Shown in pieces: positions 1-8,155 of a DNA stretch of 8,815 nucleotides. The translations under genes were made by a program, and so were the position numbers. The notes below the pieces were generated by a model, which worked only from the letters and a program-made list of their open reading frames with translations, had not been told where the DNA came from and did not search any database. The stretch is taken from positions 1 through 8,815 of the forward strand of contig JADGQH010000128.1 in NCBI GenBank assembly GCA_017881985.1, given 5' to 3'. The stretch comes from Chloroflexota bacterium. Its GTDB lineage: Bacteria; Chloroflexota; Limnocylindria; Limnocylindrales; CSP1-4. The number at the start of each line of letters is the position of its first letter. The stretch's first letter is position 1.

Positions 1-832
1 CTGCCGGGGCACCCGAGGGTGCTGCGGCACCCGAGGGTGCCGCGCTCGGGGCGCCGCTTGCTCCCGCGCTCGGGGCGGCCGAGGCCGCGCCGCTTACCGC
101 GGGCGAGGCGAACGCGTCCTTCCAGCAGTTGGGCACCGGCGTCGAGCCCGGTGCCGGCGCGAAGGCCGGGTCCCGCCAGCCCGAGAGGGTCGTGCTCAAT
201 CCGGTCGCCGGGTCGATCCCGTCGTACTGGAGCGACGAGGGAGCACGGATGAAGGCGACGAGCTCCTCGATGTCCCGGTAGTTGAGCGGCCCTGGTGGGT
301 TGCCCAGGTCGGACCAGACCGGCATGAGGGAGTTCGCGTCGCCGCAGACGTAGCGGCCACCCACCGTGAGGACCGTGGTCAGGTAGGCGGGCGTCAGGTG
401 CGTCAGGAGCTTCGCCTGGTCGTTGAGGACGGGGCCGATCCCGCCCTGCCCCTGGGCGCCGTGGCAGCGCGCGCAGTTCGCCTGGAAGAGCTTGTAGCCG
501 GCCGTCACGTCGGTGACCTGCTGGACCGCGACCTCCTTCACGAGGCGGCTGCTGTCCGCGACGCCGGGCACGCCCAGGTCGTAGAAGTAGTAGACGATCA
601 CGAAGAGCGCGACGATCGAGACGGCGAGGAAGGCAACCCAGCGGGCGCTCGCGCTCTGGGTGACGATCTTCGCGGCGCGTTCGGGTGACAGCCCGACCCG
701 GTGGGCGGTCGGGGGCGCCGTGAACCGCTCCTCGGTCGCCGGGACGATCCCGGTCGCCGCAGCGTCCCCGGTCGCCGGCTCGCGCGGGACGGGCAGGCGC
801 TCCTCCGGACGATCGTCGGGTCGGTCGGTCAT
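1..832 (-). CDS. Membrane-anchored monoheme cytochrome c of the b6/Rieske complex (3' end outside window)
   Basis: Electron acceptor subunit, likely taking electrons from the Rieske protein outside the membrane and passing them to a terminal oxidase. Reading the minus strand from the ATG at 832-830 gives 277 codons with no stop. A charged, Pro/Ala-rich cytoplasmic N-terminus (about 1-60) is followed by one membrane segment (about 64-84, rich in V/I/F/Y). A class I cytochrome c domain comes next, with the haem motif CARCH at 120-124 and a plausible axial Met at 170 (SLMPVW). From about residue 243 the protein becomes an Ala/Pro/Ser/Gly low-complexity tail that runs off the window. C163 and C236 could form a disulfide. 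The gene lies 29 bases after the Rieske stop, as last visible gene of the operon. No strong Shine-Dalgarno is seen, so the exact start is less certain than the identity. Seen: haem motif, TM segment, tail. Inferred: partner proteins. Confidence 0.88.
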   Translation of the reverse strand, partial: MTDRPDDRPEERLPVPREPATGDAAATGIVPATEERFTAPPTAHRVGLSPERAAKIVTQSASARWVAFLAVSIVALFVIVYYFYDLGVPGVADSSRLVKEVAVQQVTDVTAGYKLFQANCARCHGAQGQGGIGPVLNDQAKLLTHLTPAYLTTVLTVGGRYVCGDANSLMPVWSDLGNPPGPLNYRDIEELVAFIRAPSSLQYDGIDPATGLSTTLSGWRDPAFAPAPGSTPVPNCWKDAFASPAVSGAASAAPSAGASGAPSAAPSGAAAPSGAPA

Positions 833-861
833 CGGGATGCTCGGGTCGTGGTCATGCGGTC

Positions 862-1530
862 TCAGATGCAGCCCGTCGAGCTCTTCGACGGGATGAGGCC
901 CGGCTGGCCGAGCGCCACGGGCAGCGGCCCGAGCGTGATCTTGCCGGTGTCGAGGACCAGCTTCCCGTCAGCCTGGACGATCACGGCGAAGCGATCCATC
1001 GAGCGCGGCGCCGGCCCCAGCTCCTTGACCTTCGTCCCGAGCCGGTCGTAGCGGGAGCCGTGGCACGGGCATTCGAGCCAGAAGCTCTTGAGGCACGGGT
1101 TCGGCTTGCAGCCCAGGTGGGGGCAGCGCTGGTAGAGCGCCCGGACGTTGAGCGCCGTGCCGTCGCCGGAACGATCCTCGCCGGGGATGAACTCCTGGCG
1201 CGAGGGATCAACGAGCATGATGAAGGACCGGGCCGCCTGGTAGTAGGCCGGGAAACCGTCCGCGATCGGCAGCGCCGAGTTCGTGTTCTTGATGTCCTGG
1301 AGCGTGCCGATCTCCACCTTGCCGCCGAAGCCGCCGGACAGGTTGGGCCACAGGAACCCGAGGGTGCCCGCCGACACCTCGAGGAGCCAGAGGCCGACGC
1401 TCGCGCCGAGCGAGGTCCGGAGCAGCTGCCGTCGCGAGAGGCCCTTCGGAGCCTCCGTCCGCATCGACTTGAGCGCCTCGCTCGTGAGGGCCTGGGGCTT
1501 GCTGGCAGGTTCGACGTGGTAGTTGCTCAT
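862..1530 (-). CDS. Rieske [2Fe-2S] iron-sulfur protein of a b6f/bc-type complex
   Basis: 222 residues. The Rieske subunit takes one electron from menaquinol at the outer quinol site and passes it to cytochrome c. Both cluster motifs are present: CPHLGC at 136-141 and CPCHGSRYD at 154-162. The predicted ligands are C136, H138, C154 and H157, with C141-C156 as the usual disulfide. The Ser and Tyr of GSRY, which raise cluster potential in this family, are kept. A twin-arginine motif (SRRQLL, 32-37) precedes a hydrophobic stretch (about 41-62), as expected for a Tat-exported protein kept as a membrane anchor. C146 lies between the cluster motifs and C221 is the penultimate residue; both are extra to the core set. 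The ATG is 7 bases after the stop of the subunit IV gene, so the genes are co-transcribed. No clear Shine-Dalgarno is seen; termination-reinitiation may help. Confidence 0.95.
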   Translation of the reverse strand: MSNYHVEPASKPQALTSEALKSMRTEAPKGLSRRQLLRTSLGASVGLWLLEVSAGTLGFLWPNLSGGFGGKVEIGTLQDIKNTNSALPIADGFPAYYQAARSFIMLVDPSRQEFIPGEDRSGDGTALNVRALYQRCPHLGCKPNPCLKSFWLECPCHGSRYDRLGTKVKELGPAPRSMDRFAVIVQADGKLVLDTGKITLGPLPVALGQPGLIPSKSSTGCI

Positions 1531-1537
1531 GGGACGC

Positions 1538-2134
1538 TCACAGGCTGAAGTGGAAGCCGCTGACCCAGGGCAGGGTGAACGCGTACCCGGGTCCCCGGAA
1601 GAAGATGCCCAGGAATGTCAGCACGAGCCCGAAGGCGCAGAACAGCGTGAAGAGGACCACGGCCGTCTTGCGATCCGACGGGCGGTTGGCCCGGATGTTC
1701 TCGCGATCGACGAATGGGATGAGCGCCGCGCCGATGAGCACGAAGAGCGGCACGAGCGCGCCCGCGACGGTCGGGTGGAAGTAGGCCAGCAGCTCCTGGA
1801 GCCCCAGGAAGTACCAGGGCGCCTTGGCCACCTCCGGCGTGACGTTCGGGTTTGCCAGCTCCTCGAGCGGGGCGTTCACGAAGAGGCCCATGAAGAGGAT
1901 GAAGATGCTCATGAAGACGGCCGCGAGGAACTCGATCGAGAGCAGGTGCGGCCAGGTCATGACCGTGTCGTCGGGCTCCTTCTGGACCCGGACCACCGCG
2001 TCCTGCTTGACGAGCGCGAGCAGCCGATAGGGGCGCGCCGACATCGGCACGCGCTGCTTGTCGATCTCGGTCCGCCGGGTGGGATCCACCGGCAGCACGA
2101 CGCGTCGCTCGGGCGGCGCCTTCTGGTCGGTCAT
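1538..2134 (-). CDS. Cytochrome b6f subunit IV-like protein (C-terminal part of cytochrome b)
   Basis: 198 residues, the half of a split cytochrome b that completes the outer quinol-oxidation site. A hydrophilic N-terminus (1-62) precedes three likely membrane helices (about 66-86, 122-142, 158-178), the count expected for subunit IV. The family's PEWY-type motif appears as KAPWYFLGLQELL at 104-116, so it is APWY here, with Ala in place of the acidic residue. That resembles the form I recall from menaquinol-using Gram-positive complexes rather than plant b6f. Unlike Bacillus QcrC, no cytochrome c domain is fused; the cytochrome c is a separate gene two genes downstream. The start ATG overlaps the stop of the preceding 47-codon ORF (ATGA), implying translational coupling to whatever ribosomes reach that point. 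Confidence 0.92.
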   Translation of the reverse strand: MTDQKAPPERRVVLPVDPTRRTEIDKQRVPMSARPYRLLALVKQDAVVRVQKEPDDTVMTWPHLLSIEFLAAVFMSIFILFMGLFVNAPLEELANPNVTPEVAKAPWYFLGLQELLAYFHPTVAGALVPLFVLIGAALIPFVDRENIRANRPSDRKTAVVLFTLFCAFGLVLTFLGIFFRGPGYAFTLPWVSGFHFSL

Positions 2135-2270
2135 CGGGGCGACGCCGGAACGGGCAGGCTCTCGCGGGCCGCCAGGGCAAGGTCAGCGCTCGGCGCAGCC
2201 GAGCACGCGAGCGAGCGCACCTGAAGGTGCATGCGCGAGCGCGCGGAGGCGACAACGACGCGATGGCCCG

Positions 2271-2274
<4 letters not shown>
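2131..2274 (-). CDS. Possible 47-codon intercistronic ORF (or structured insertion) between b6 and subunit IV
   Basis: The ATG at 2274-2272 overlaps the b6 stop as ATGA, and its TGA at 2133-2131 overlaps the subunit IV ATG as ATGA. The frame is therefore open and exactly fitted between two conserved genes. The product would be Arg/Ala/Ser-rich (starts MTGHRVVVAS, one Cys at 24) with no recognised domain or convincing membrane helix. The DNA holds two strong short hairpins (2188-2204 and 2217-2230) in a GC-rich, palindrome-laden stretch. It may therefore be a structured or REP-like insertion that happens to stay open, keeping ribosomes moving from b6 to subunit IV. Translation is plausible from the overlaps, but a functional peptide is uncertain. 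Confidence 0.4.
2188..2230. repeat. Pair of short perfect hairpins (REP-like) between b6 and subunit IV
   Basis: Hairpin one: arms GCTCGGC (2188-2194) and GCCGAGC (2198-2204) with loop GCA, 7 bp. Hairpin two: GCACCT (2217-2222) and AGGTGC (2225-2230) with loop GA, 6 bp. They sit 12 bases apart, surrounded by GCGAGCG/GCGCGAGCG-type near-repeats. This density of palindromes is higher than in the flanking cytochrome genes. Possible roles are an RNA-stability or translational-stoichiometry element in the polycistronic message, or a REP-type repeat. Whether copies exist elsewhere in the genome cannot be told from this window. Confidence 0.45.
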
Positions 2275-2995
<721 letters not shown>

Positions 2996-2999
<4 letters not shown>

Positions 3000-4831
3000 C
3001 TGGCCCCTCCTGCGACGCCGGGCGTGCCGGCAAGCTGCGCGTCCCGGTACGACTCCTTGTAGAGCCGACCGTCGGTCGATACCTCCTGGAGCTCGAACCG
3101 CTCCATCGTAATGGCGTCGAACGGGCACCGCTTGACGCAGAGTGCGCAGCGAATGCAGCGTTCCTCGTCGAGGATCATTGCGGCGCCCTGCTCCCAGCCG
3201 TACGCCTCCTCGAGCTCCGGCAGGAATCCCTCCGACTTCATCTGGTTCACGTCGATCATGTGGATGACGCCCTCCGGGCAGACGTCGGCACAGGCGCCGC
3301 ACAGGACGCACCGGAAGGGGTCGAACCAGATGTTGTAGTTGCACATGAGGCAGCGCGTGGACTCGGCGACGGCCTGGGTCGCGCTATAGCCGAGCTCCAC
3401 CCCGGTCGTGAAGTTGACCTCCGGCTCGCGGGACGCCATCCGCGCCTCCACCGGCAGCATCGGGATGTGCTGGCGCGGAAGCACGTCGTAGTACTCCGGC
3501 ATGTCGTGGCGCCAGGACGAGGTGATCTTCACGTTCGCGGCCACCGTCACGTCGGCGCGCCCGCCCAGGTAGCGGTCGATGGCGTATGCGCACTTCTTGC
3601 CGTGGCCGGCGGCCTCGATGAGCGTCGCCGGGCCGGTCACGAAGTCGCCCGCCGCGAAGACGCCGCGCACGTTCGTGGCGTACGTCGCCGGGTCCACCTT
3701 GAGACGGCCGCGGGCGACCTCGAAGGTCGCCTCCACGGGCAGGAACGTCAGGTCCGCTGCCTGGGAGACGGCCGGGATGACCGTGTCCGCGGGGACGATG
3801 AACCCCGACCCCGGGATCGGAACCGGTGAGCGGCGGCCGGAGGCGTCGGGCTCGCCGAGCTTGTTGCGGATGAACCGGACCCCGGTCAGCTTGCCTTCCT
3901 CGCCGACCAGCTCGATCGGGCTCACGAGGAACTCCATCCGGACGCCCTCGCGCTCGGTCTCGCCCAGCTCCTCCTCGTCGACGACCAGCTCCGAGCGCGT
4001 GCGACGGTAGGCGATCGTCACGTTCTCTGCGCCGTGGCGCAGGCTGGTCCTCGAGCAGTCCATGGCCGTGTAGCCGCCGCCGACGACGACGACGTTGCGG
4101 CCCACCTCGAGCGGCTCGCCCAGGTTCGCCTTCTTCATGAAGTCGACGCCGTACTGCACGCCGGCAAGCTCCGCGCCCGGGATGTCGAGCCCGACGGCGT
4201 CCATCGCGCCGGCGCAGATCGCGACCCCGTCGAAGTCGCGGAGGAGCGTCTCGAAGCTGATGTCCGGGCCGATCTTCGTGTTGTACCGGAAGGTGACCCC
4301 CAGCCGCTCCACTAGGCGAACGTCCATCTCGATCGCTTCGCGCGGCAGGCGGAACGCCGGGACGCCGATGAGCATCGTCCCGCCGGCGAACGGAAGGCTG
4401 TCGAACACGGTGACGCGATAGCCCTTCACCGCGAGCTCGCGGGCGACGGCGATCCCGGCCGGCCCGGCGCCGACCACCGCGACGCGCTCGTCGCGCGGCG
4501 TGATCTGCGGCATCACGTCCGGGATGCCCGACGCTTCGTGCCACTCGACGAGGAACCGCTTCATCGCCCGGATCGCGAGGGGCCGATCGATGTCACCCCG
4601 CCGGCACGCACGCTCGCATGGCGCCGAACAGACGTAGGCGCACATCGCCGCAACCGGGTTCGGCTCGCGCGAGAGGAGGTAGCCCTCCTCGAAGCGGCCC
4701 TCCGCGGCCAGGTTGAGGTAGCCGCGGCAGTTCGTCCCGACCGGGCAGGCTTCCTGGCACTCGATGTTGCACTGGAGCCAGGACGCGTCCACCGGCTGGA
4801 CGAGGAACTCCTGGTTGGGGTCGATGGCCAC
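2996..4831 (-). CDS. Iron-sulfur flavoprotein: GltD/NfnB-like NAD(P) oxidoreductase fused to 2x[4Fe-4S] ferredoxin
   Basis: 611 residues, no membrane segment, so cytoplasmic. Domains in order: (1) about 15-100, the Fe-S domain found at the N-terminus of glutamate synthase small subunit and dihydropyrimidine dehydrogenase, with C21, C25, C29, C35 and C64, C68, C72, C76; (2) about 115-425, a two-dinucleotide-fold oxidoreductase with FAD motif GAGPAG (121-126), NAD(P) motif GGGYTA (251-256) and the second FAD motif AGDFVTGPATLIEAAGHG (394-411); (3) about 490-575, a ferredoxin domain with CVLCGACADVCP (508-519) and CIRCALCVKRCP (559-570), plus C494/C497. The expected reaction is electron exchange between NAD(P)H, FAD and Fe-S clusters. 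Its place as first gene, overlapping b6 by GTGA, suggests it serves the cytochrome complex rather than glutamate synthesis; no gltB is visible. The GTG at 4831 is preferred because residues encoded upstream, back to an ATG at 4972, are low-complexity Arg/Pro/Ser and do not match the family. GAGGCG lies about 9 bases before the GTG. Substrate preference is unknown. Confidence 0.9.
3004..3011 (-). promoter_or_regulatory. Shine-Dalgarno for the b6 gene inside the flavoprotein 3' end
   Basis: On the minus strand CAGGAGGGG ends 4 bases before the GTG at 2999; counted from AGGAGG the spacer is 6 bases. It decides the GTG start of the b6 gene and lies within the last codons of the flavoprotein gene, so fresh initiation can add to coupled reinitiation at the GTGA overlap. 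Confidence 0.75.
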
Positions 4832-5201
4832 GATGCGGTCGCCTCGTTCGTACCTGCAGCTGCCGGGGCTCGAGAGCGCGGAAGCGGCGCGGCGCGCGCG
4901 CCGGCCGACGCCGGGGGGATCGACGGGCCGGAATCTACACGACGACGGTCGCGAGCGCACGCACGGGACCACGTGGCAGTCCGGCGGCCCACGCTCCGAC
5001 GGCGATGGAACGGGCGGCGGGCGTGCCCGGTCTGCGGGTGCTTCGCCCCCCTGCCTCGACGCCGCGATACGCCTCGACGGGCTCTGACACCGGCGCCTGT
5101 CTCGAATTGACGCGCCGACGTGGCGCAGCTACCCTCGATGCGCAGACGCGTCCCTCGTCGATCGTCACGCCGACCACAAGGATCAGTCCGAGGAACGTCC
5201 C
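4832..5201. other. Divergent intergenic control region (370 bases)
   Basis: This region separates the leftward cytochrome operon from the rightward unknown gene, and I see no credible gene in it. It contains a perfect 12-base palindrome GGCGCGCGCGCC (4891-4902), an 8-base palindrome CCACGTGG (4969-4976), and a possible leftward -10 hexamer TAGATT (complement of 4932-4937) without a recognisable -35. If that -10 is real, the cytochrome operon would have a 5' leader of roughly 95 bases before the GTG at 4831. The rightward promoter near 5107-5135 is listed separately. No riboswitch or RNA gene was recognised here. Confidence 0.55.
5107..5135 (+). promoter_or_regulatory. Sigma70-type promoter with inverted repeat in the spacer
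   Basis: The -35 TTGACG (5107-5112) and -10 TACCCT (5130-5135) are separated by exactly 17 bases, predicting a start near 5142 and a leader of about 60 bases to the GTG at 5202. A perfect inverted repeat GCGCC-N5-GGCGC (5112-5126) lies almost entirely in the spacer, where a bound repressor would block polymerase. The operator role is inference; the arms are only 5 bases. Confidence 0.6.
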
Positions 5202-6650
5202 GTGAGTCCCAGCGAGTTCGTCTTCCTTGCCGGTGGCCTCGCGCTCGGGGTGCTCGCCGGTGGCGCCCTCATCGAGGTCATCCGGGCACGCCCCGCTGCC
5301 AGGCGCGAGGTCCGGCTGACGATCTCGACGAGCCCCTCCGGGGGTCGCGCCGCGACGCTGGCCACCCCGCTCATGGCCGTCGAGATGGCGCGCGGGCAGG
5401 ACGACGCCGTGGCCTCGGAGGGCCGCAGGCAAGAACGTCCGTTCGGGGCGGTCGGGGGTGGAGTCGCGTCGGCCCAGGCTCCGGTGCGCGCCGCGGCCCT
5501 CGGGCGCGGGCCCGGCGCGGCCAGAGCCGAGGCAGTGGACCCGTGCGCGGCGCAGCGCGCGGCCGTCGACGAGGCGAACGCACACGCGGCCCGCATGGCG
5601 CCTGTCGCAGAGACGGCCCTCGCGCGGCTGCGCGAGGCACGACACGCCTATGACGAGCACGCGGGACGACGCGAGCGCGCGGCGTCGACGGTCGATCCGC
5701 GGACGATTCGCGCCGCGAAGGACGAGGCCCAGGCGCAGTTCCGCCGGAGCCGGCTCGCGGCACAGGACCGGGCGGCCGTCGAGGCGGCGGCCGCTGCCTG
5801 GCTCCGCGAGATCAACCGGATCAACGCACGGACCCGCGAGGCGGCGCTCGTGATGGCGCGCGAGGCCGCCGTGGAGGCGGAGCTGCTCCGCGCCGTCGAG
5901 AAGGCGGGCCTCGACGCGGATGTCGCCCGGATCGGAAGCGAGCACGCGGCGGACGCAAGCCGGACCGCCCTCATGGCGCTCGCAAGCTGCGAGGAGGCCG
6001 AACGCCTCGGGTCTGCCCCGCCCGAGCCGGTCACCGCGCCGGCGCCGCGCCGGCTGGCCGCGGAGGATGACGAGATGGGTGGCCTGGCGGCGGCCCCCGG
6101 CGAGGACGTCGCGATCCTGCGCCTCTTGCGAGGCGACCGGGCCACGATGCGTTCGATCGTGGAACGCCTCGGGGGCAGCGACCTGGAGGAGCAGCGCCGA
6201 TGGCAGCTCCTCCTCTCCGATCTCGTCGACGCGGTCGTGGCGCGAGCGATCGACGCGTCGGCGCTGACGTTCCCGACCGACCACGTCTTCTGGGGACCGT
6301 ACACGCAGACCCAGTGCCGCGAGATCGCCTCGGCCATGGCCGCGCTCGGCTATCGCTTCGACGGCATGGGCGGCATCGCCGACGGACGGACGCCCAGCCA
6401 GCGCGACCTCTCGCTCGCCCTCGGCTATGCCGGCGAGGACCCGATGCGGATCCGACGCTGGCCGAGCGAGGCAGAGATGCCCGCGATCTTCCGCGACGTG
6501 CGCGTCGACGCGGGTCGCCACCTCGCCGATACCGCCGGTGGGCTGACCATGGGCGAGATGGTGGATCTGCTGGGACGTCGGGCAGAGCCGCTCGCCGAGC
6601 TCTGGAACGCGTGGGGTCGCGTCCGACCGCTCCTCCTCGAGGTGCCCTGA
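5202..6650 (+). CDS. Membrane-anchored coiled-coil protein of unknown function
   Basis: 482 residues from a GTG start; GAGGAA at 5190-5195 with a 6-base spacer supports that start. The protein begins with a single hydrophobic helix (about 5-27, FVFLAGGLALGVLAGGALI) and no lipobox, so it is probably a membrane anchor. Residues about 110-265 are Ala/Glu/Arg-rich and strongly helical, likely coiled coil, with no Pro between about 167 and 271. A Pro/Ala linker (271-283) follows, then a C-terminal region (about 300-482) of more varied composition with several Trp/Tyr/Phe (HVFWGPY at 361-367, ALGYRF at 381-386, WPSEAEMPAIF at 420-430). I do not recognise the family. The gene is divergent from the cytochrome operon and convergent with the deacetylase gene. 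A long antisense frame here lacks family features. Real gene: likely; function: unknown. Confidence 0.75.
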   Translation: MSPSEFVFLAGGLALGVLAGGALIEVIRARPAARREVRLTISTSPSGGRAATLATPLMAVEMARGQDDAVASEGRRQERPFGAVGGGVASAQAPVRAAALGRGPGAARAEAVDPCAAQRAAVDEANAHAARMAPVAETALARLREARHAYDEHAGRRERAASTVDPRTIRAAKDEAQAQFRRSRLAAQDRAAVEAAAAAWLREINRINARTREAALVMAREAAVEAELLRAVEKAGLDADVARIGSEHAADASRTALMALASCEEAERLGSAPPEPVTAPAPRRLAAEDDEMGGLAAAPGEDVAILRLLRGDRATMRSIVERLGGSDLEEQRRWQLLLSDLVDAVVARAIDASALTFPTDHVFWGPYTQTQCREIASAMAALGYRFDGMGGIADGRTPSQRDLSLALGYAGEDPMRIRRWPSEAEMPAIFRDVRVDAGRHLADTAGGLTMGEMVDLLGRRAEPLAELWNAWGRVRPLLLEVP

Positions 6651-6702
6651 AGCCCGGCTGCGCGGTGCCCGGTCCGCGGGCCTGTTCGGGGGGCTCGGCG
6701 GG

Positions 6703-7554
6703 CTATTCGGCGGGCTTCGCTCCAATGGGCTCGCTGGGTTCCTCGTCGTCGTCGATGACGATCAGGCGGAACGCCTCCGCAGACGCGACACCGATCGCGC
6801 CGCCCTCCTCGGCAGCCCAGTCTCGCATCCGCTGCTCGAACGCGGCGTCCACGCTGAGCTGGCTCGTGTGGCAGCGGAGCGCGTCGATCTTGCGCTCGAT
6901 CGCCGCGCCGATGTCGACCCACGCCGTGGGCACGCCCGGCCAGAACAGGTAGAGCCGGCGGACCTTGTGGGGCGCGAACCCGGCCCGGGCCAGGCTCGGG
7001 AACGCCATCGGGTTGCGGGCGGCCGGGTACACCGCGTCCACGGCCGCGATCCCCGCCGCTCGATGGTCCGTGTGGTTGACGCCGCTGCCCTGGTAGAACA
7101 GCACCTCCGGATCGTGCGTGAACACCGCGTCCGGCCGGAACTCGCGGATCTCGCGCACCAGCAGCTCGCGGAGCGGCAGCTCGTTGGCGAGCGCCCCGTC
7201 GGGCTGGTGGAGGAAGCGAACCTCGTCGTAGCCCACGACGGCAGCTGCCTGGCGCTGCTCCGCCTCGCGCGTGGCCGCGAGCTCGAGCGGGTCGATCTCG
7301 GGATCCTCGCCGCCCTGGTCGCCGCTCGTGCAGCAGACGAGCCGGCCCACGGAGCCGGCGTCGATCCAGCGGGACGCCGTCGCCGCCGGGCCGAAATCCG
7401 CATCGTCCGGGTGCGCCACGATCACCATGAACCGTGCGGCCCGCCAGGCGTGCGGCGCGACGACGGCCCCCTCTGCCGGCTGTCCGGGCGTCATCGCCCG
7501 GCGCAGGCGGCCGCGGACGGGACGCGGCGGCGGCACGTCGTCGCCCGTGGGCAT
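6703..7554 (-). CDS. PIG-L/LmbE-family zinc-dependent deacetylase
   Basis: 283 residues. The family removes acetyl groups from N-acetylglucosamine-containing substrates, including precursors of mycothiol (MshB) and bacillithiol (BshB), and other sugars or antibiotics. The hallmark AHPDD is at 47-51 with a following AD where many members have xE. NHTDH is at 160-164. By analogy H48, D51 and H164 bind zinc and D50 is the base. No signal peptide is seen, so it is cytoplasmic. The N-terminus is uncertain: an ATG at 7494 (residue 21) would remove a Pro/Arg-rich stretch, and neither start has a good Shine-Dalgarno. It starts 23 bases after the stop of the peroxiredoxin gene, so the two are probably one unit. 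A link to a low-molecular-weight thiol is possible but not shown; the substrate cannot be read from sequence. Confidence 0.88.
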   Translation of the reverse strand: MPTGDDVPPPRPVRGRLRRAMTPGQPAEGAVVAPHAWRAARFMVIVAHPDDADFGPAATASRWIDAGSVGRLVCCTSGDQGGEDPEIDPLELAATREAEQRQAAAVVGYDEVRFLHQPDGALANELPLRELLVREIREFRPDAVFTHDPEVLFYQGSGVNHTDHRAAGIAAVDAVYPAARNPMAFPSLARAGFAPHKVRRLYLFWPGVPTAWVDIGAAIERKIDALRCHTSQLSVDAAFEQRMRDWAAEEGGAIGVASAEAFRLIVIDDDEEPSEPIGAKPAE

Positions 7555-7577
7555 GCTGGAGTCTTCGTCACCGGGGA

Positions 7578-8066
7578 TCAGCGTCCCACCCGTGCCTTCG
7601 AGGCCGCCAGGACCGCGCGGACGTCGGCGGCGTGGCCCTCCGGCTTGACGGCGGGCCAGGCATGCGCGATCCGTCCGTCGGGGCCGACGAGGAACGTCGA
7701 CCTGACGGTGCGCATGGTCGTCCGGCCTTCCTTCGTCCGCTCGGCCCAGGCACCGTATGCGCTGGTCACCGCCGCGCCCTCGTCGGAGAGGAGCGTGAAC
7801 GGAAGCTCGAACTTGGCCCGGAACTTCGCGTGGCTGCCGGCATCGTCAGGGCTGATCCCCCAGACCTCGGCGCCGTCTGCGCGCAGGCTCGCGAAGCTGT
7901 CGCGGAACTCGCAGGCCTCGGTCGTGCAGCCCGGCGTGTCGTCCTCCGGGTAGAAGTACACGACGGTCCACGCGCCGGCCCGGTCGGCGAGGCGATGGAG
8001 CGTGCCCGATTCGTCGGGGAGGGCGATCGGGGGTGCCGAATCGCCGGCGGCTGGCATCTGCGACAT
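7578..8066 (-). CDS. bcp: Peroxiredoxin of the PrxQ/Bcp type
   Basis: 162 residues, the usual length for this family. It reduces hydrogen peroxide and organic hydroperoxides in the cytoplasm with a thioredoxin-type reductant. The active site TPGCTTEACEFRD (44-56) gives peroxidatic C47 and resolving C52, the C-x4-C pair of atypical 2-Cys PrxQ. R122 (MRTVRSTFLVGPDG, 118-131) sits where the family keeps an active-site Arg. The ATG at 8066 was chosen because the conserved fold begins soon after it (AGDSAPP) and codons further upstream do not look like the family. There is no Shine-Dalgarno; a TATCCT hexamer lies 6 bases before the ATG (see that entry). It is the first gene of a unit with the downstream deacetylase. 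Confidence 0.95.
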   Translation of the reverse strand: MSQMPAAGDSAPPIALPDESGTLHRLADRAGAWTVVYFYPEDDTPGCTTEACEFRDSFASLRADGAEVWGISPDDAGSHAKFRAKFELPFTLLSDEGAAVTSAYGAWAERTKEGRTTMRTVRSTFLVGPDGRIAHAWPAVKPEGHAADVRAVLAASKARVGR

Positions 8067-8072
8067 GCTCGG

Positions 8073-8078
8073 AGGATA
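8073..8078 (-). promoter_or_regulatory. -10 element TATCCT placed for leaderless transcription of the peroxiredoxin
   Basis: On the minus strand TATCCT ends 6 bases before the ATG at 8066-8064. A TANNNT -10 at this distance would start transcription at or next to the A of the ATG, which agrees with the lack of a Shine-Dalgarno. No clear -35 hexamer is seen 16-18 bases upstream. Inferred from spacing only. Confidence 0.4.
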
Positions 8079-8155
8079 GCCCCGACGCGTCCTGAACGCC
8101 CTCGCGCGGTTCTGCACGCCCTCGGCCGCCCGCCGGCCGCGATCCGGCCATCCCG

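Noticed and set aside
4832..4972. N-terminal extension of the flavoprotein from the ATG at 4972
   Set aside because: The extra 47 residues are low-complexity Arg/Pro/Ser with no family match; the GTG at 4831 begins just before the conserved domain.
6651..6702. Possible bidirectional terminator between convergent genes
   Set aside because: Only a 5-bp CGCGG/CCGCG stem (6661-6665, 6674-6678) and no T-tract; too weak to call.
6695..6716. Perfect 10-base direct repeat TCGGCGGGCT (6695-6704, 6707-6716) across the deacetylase stop codon
   Set aside because: Probably a small slippage duplication of a Pro-Ala-Glu codon run; no further structure to support a function.
4935..6725. 596-codon open frame on the minus strand covering the unknown plus-strand gene
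   Set aside because: Arg/Gly/Ala/Pro-rich shadow frame of high-GC DNA with no domain; the plus frame has promoter, Shine-Dalgarno, membrane anchor and sensible composition.
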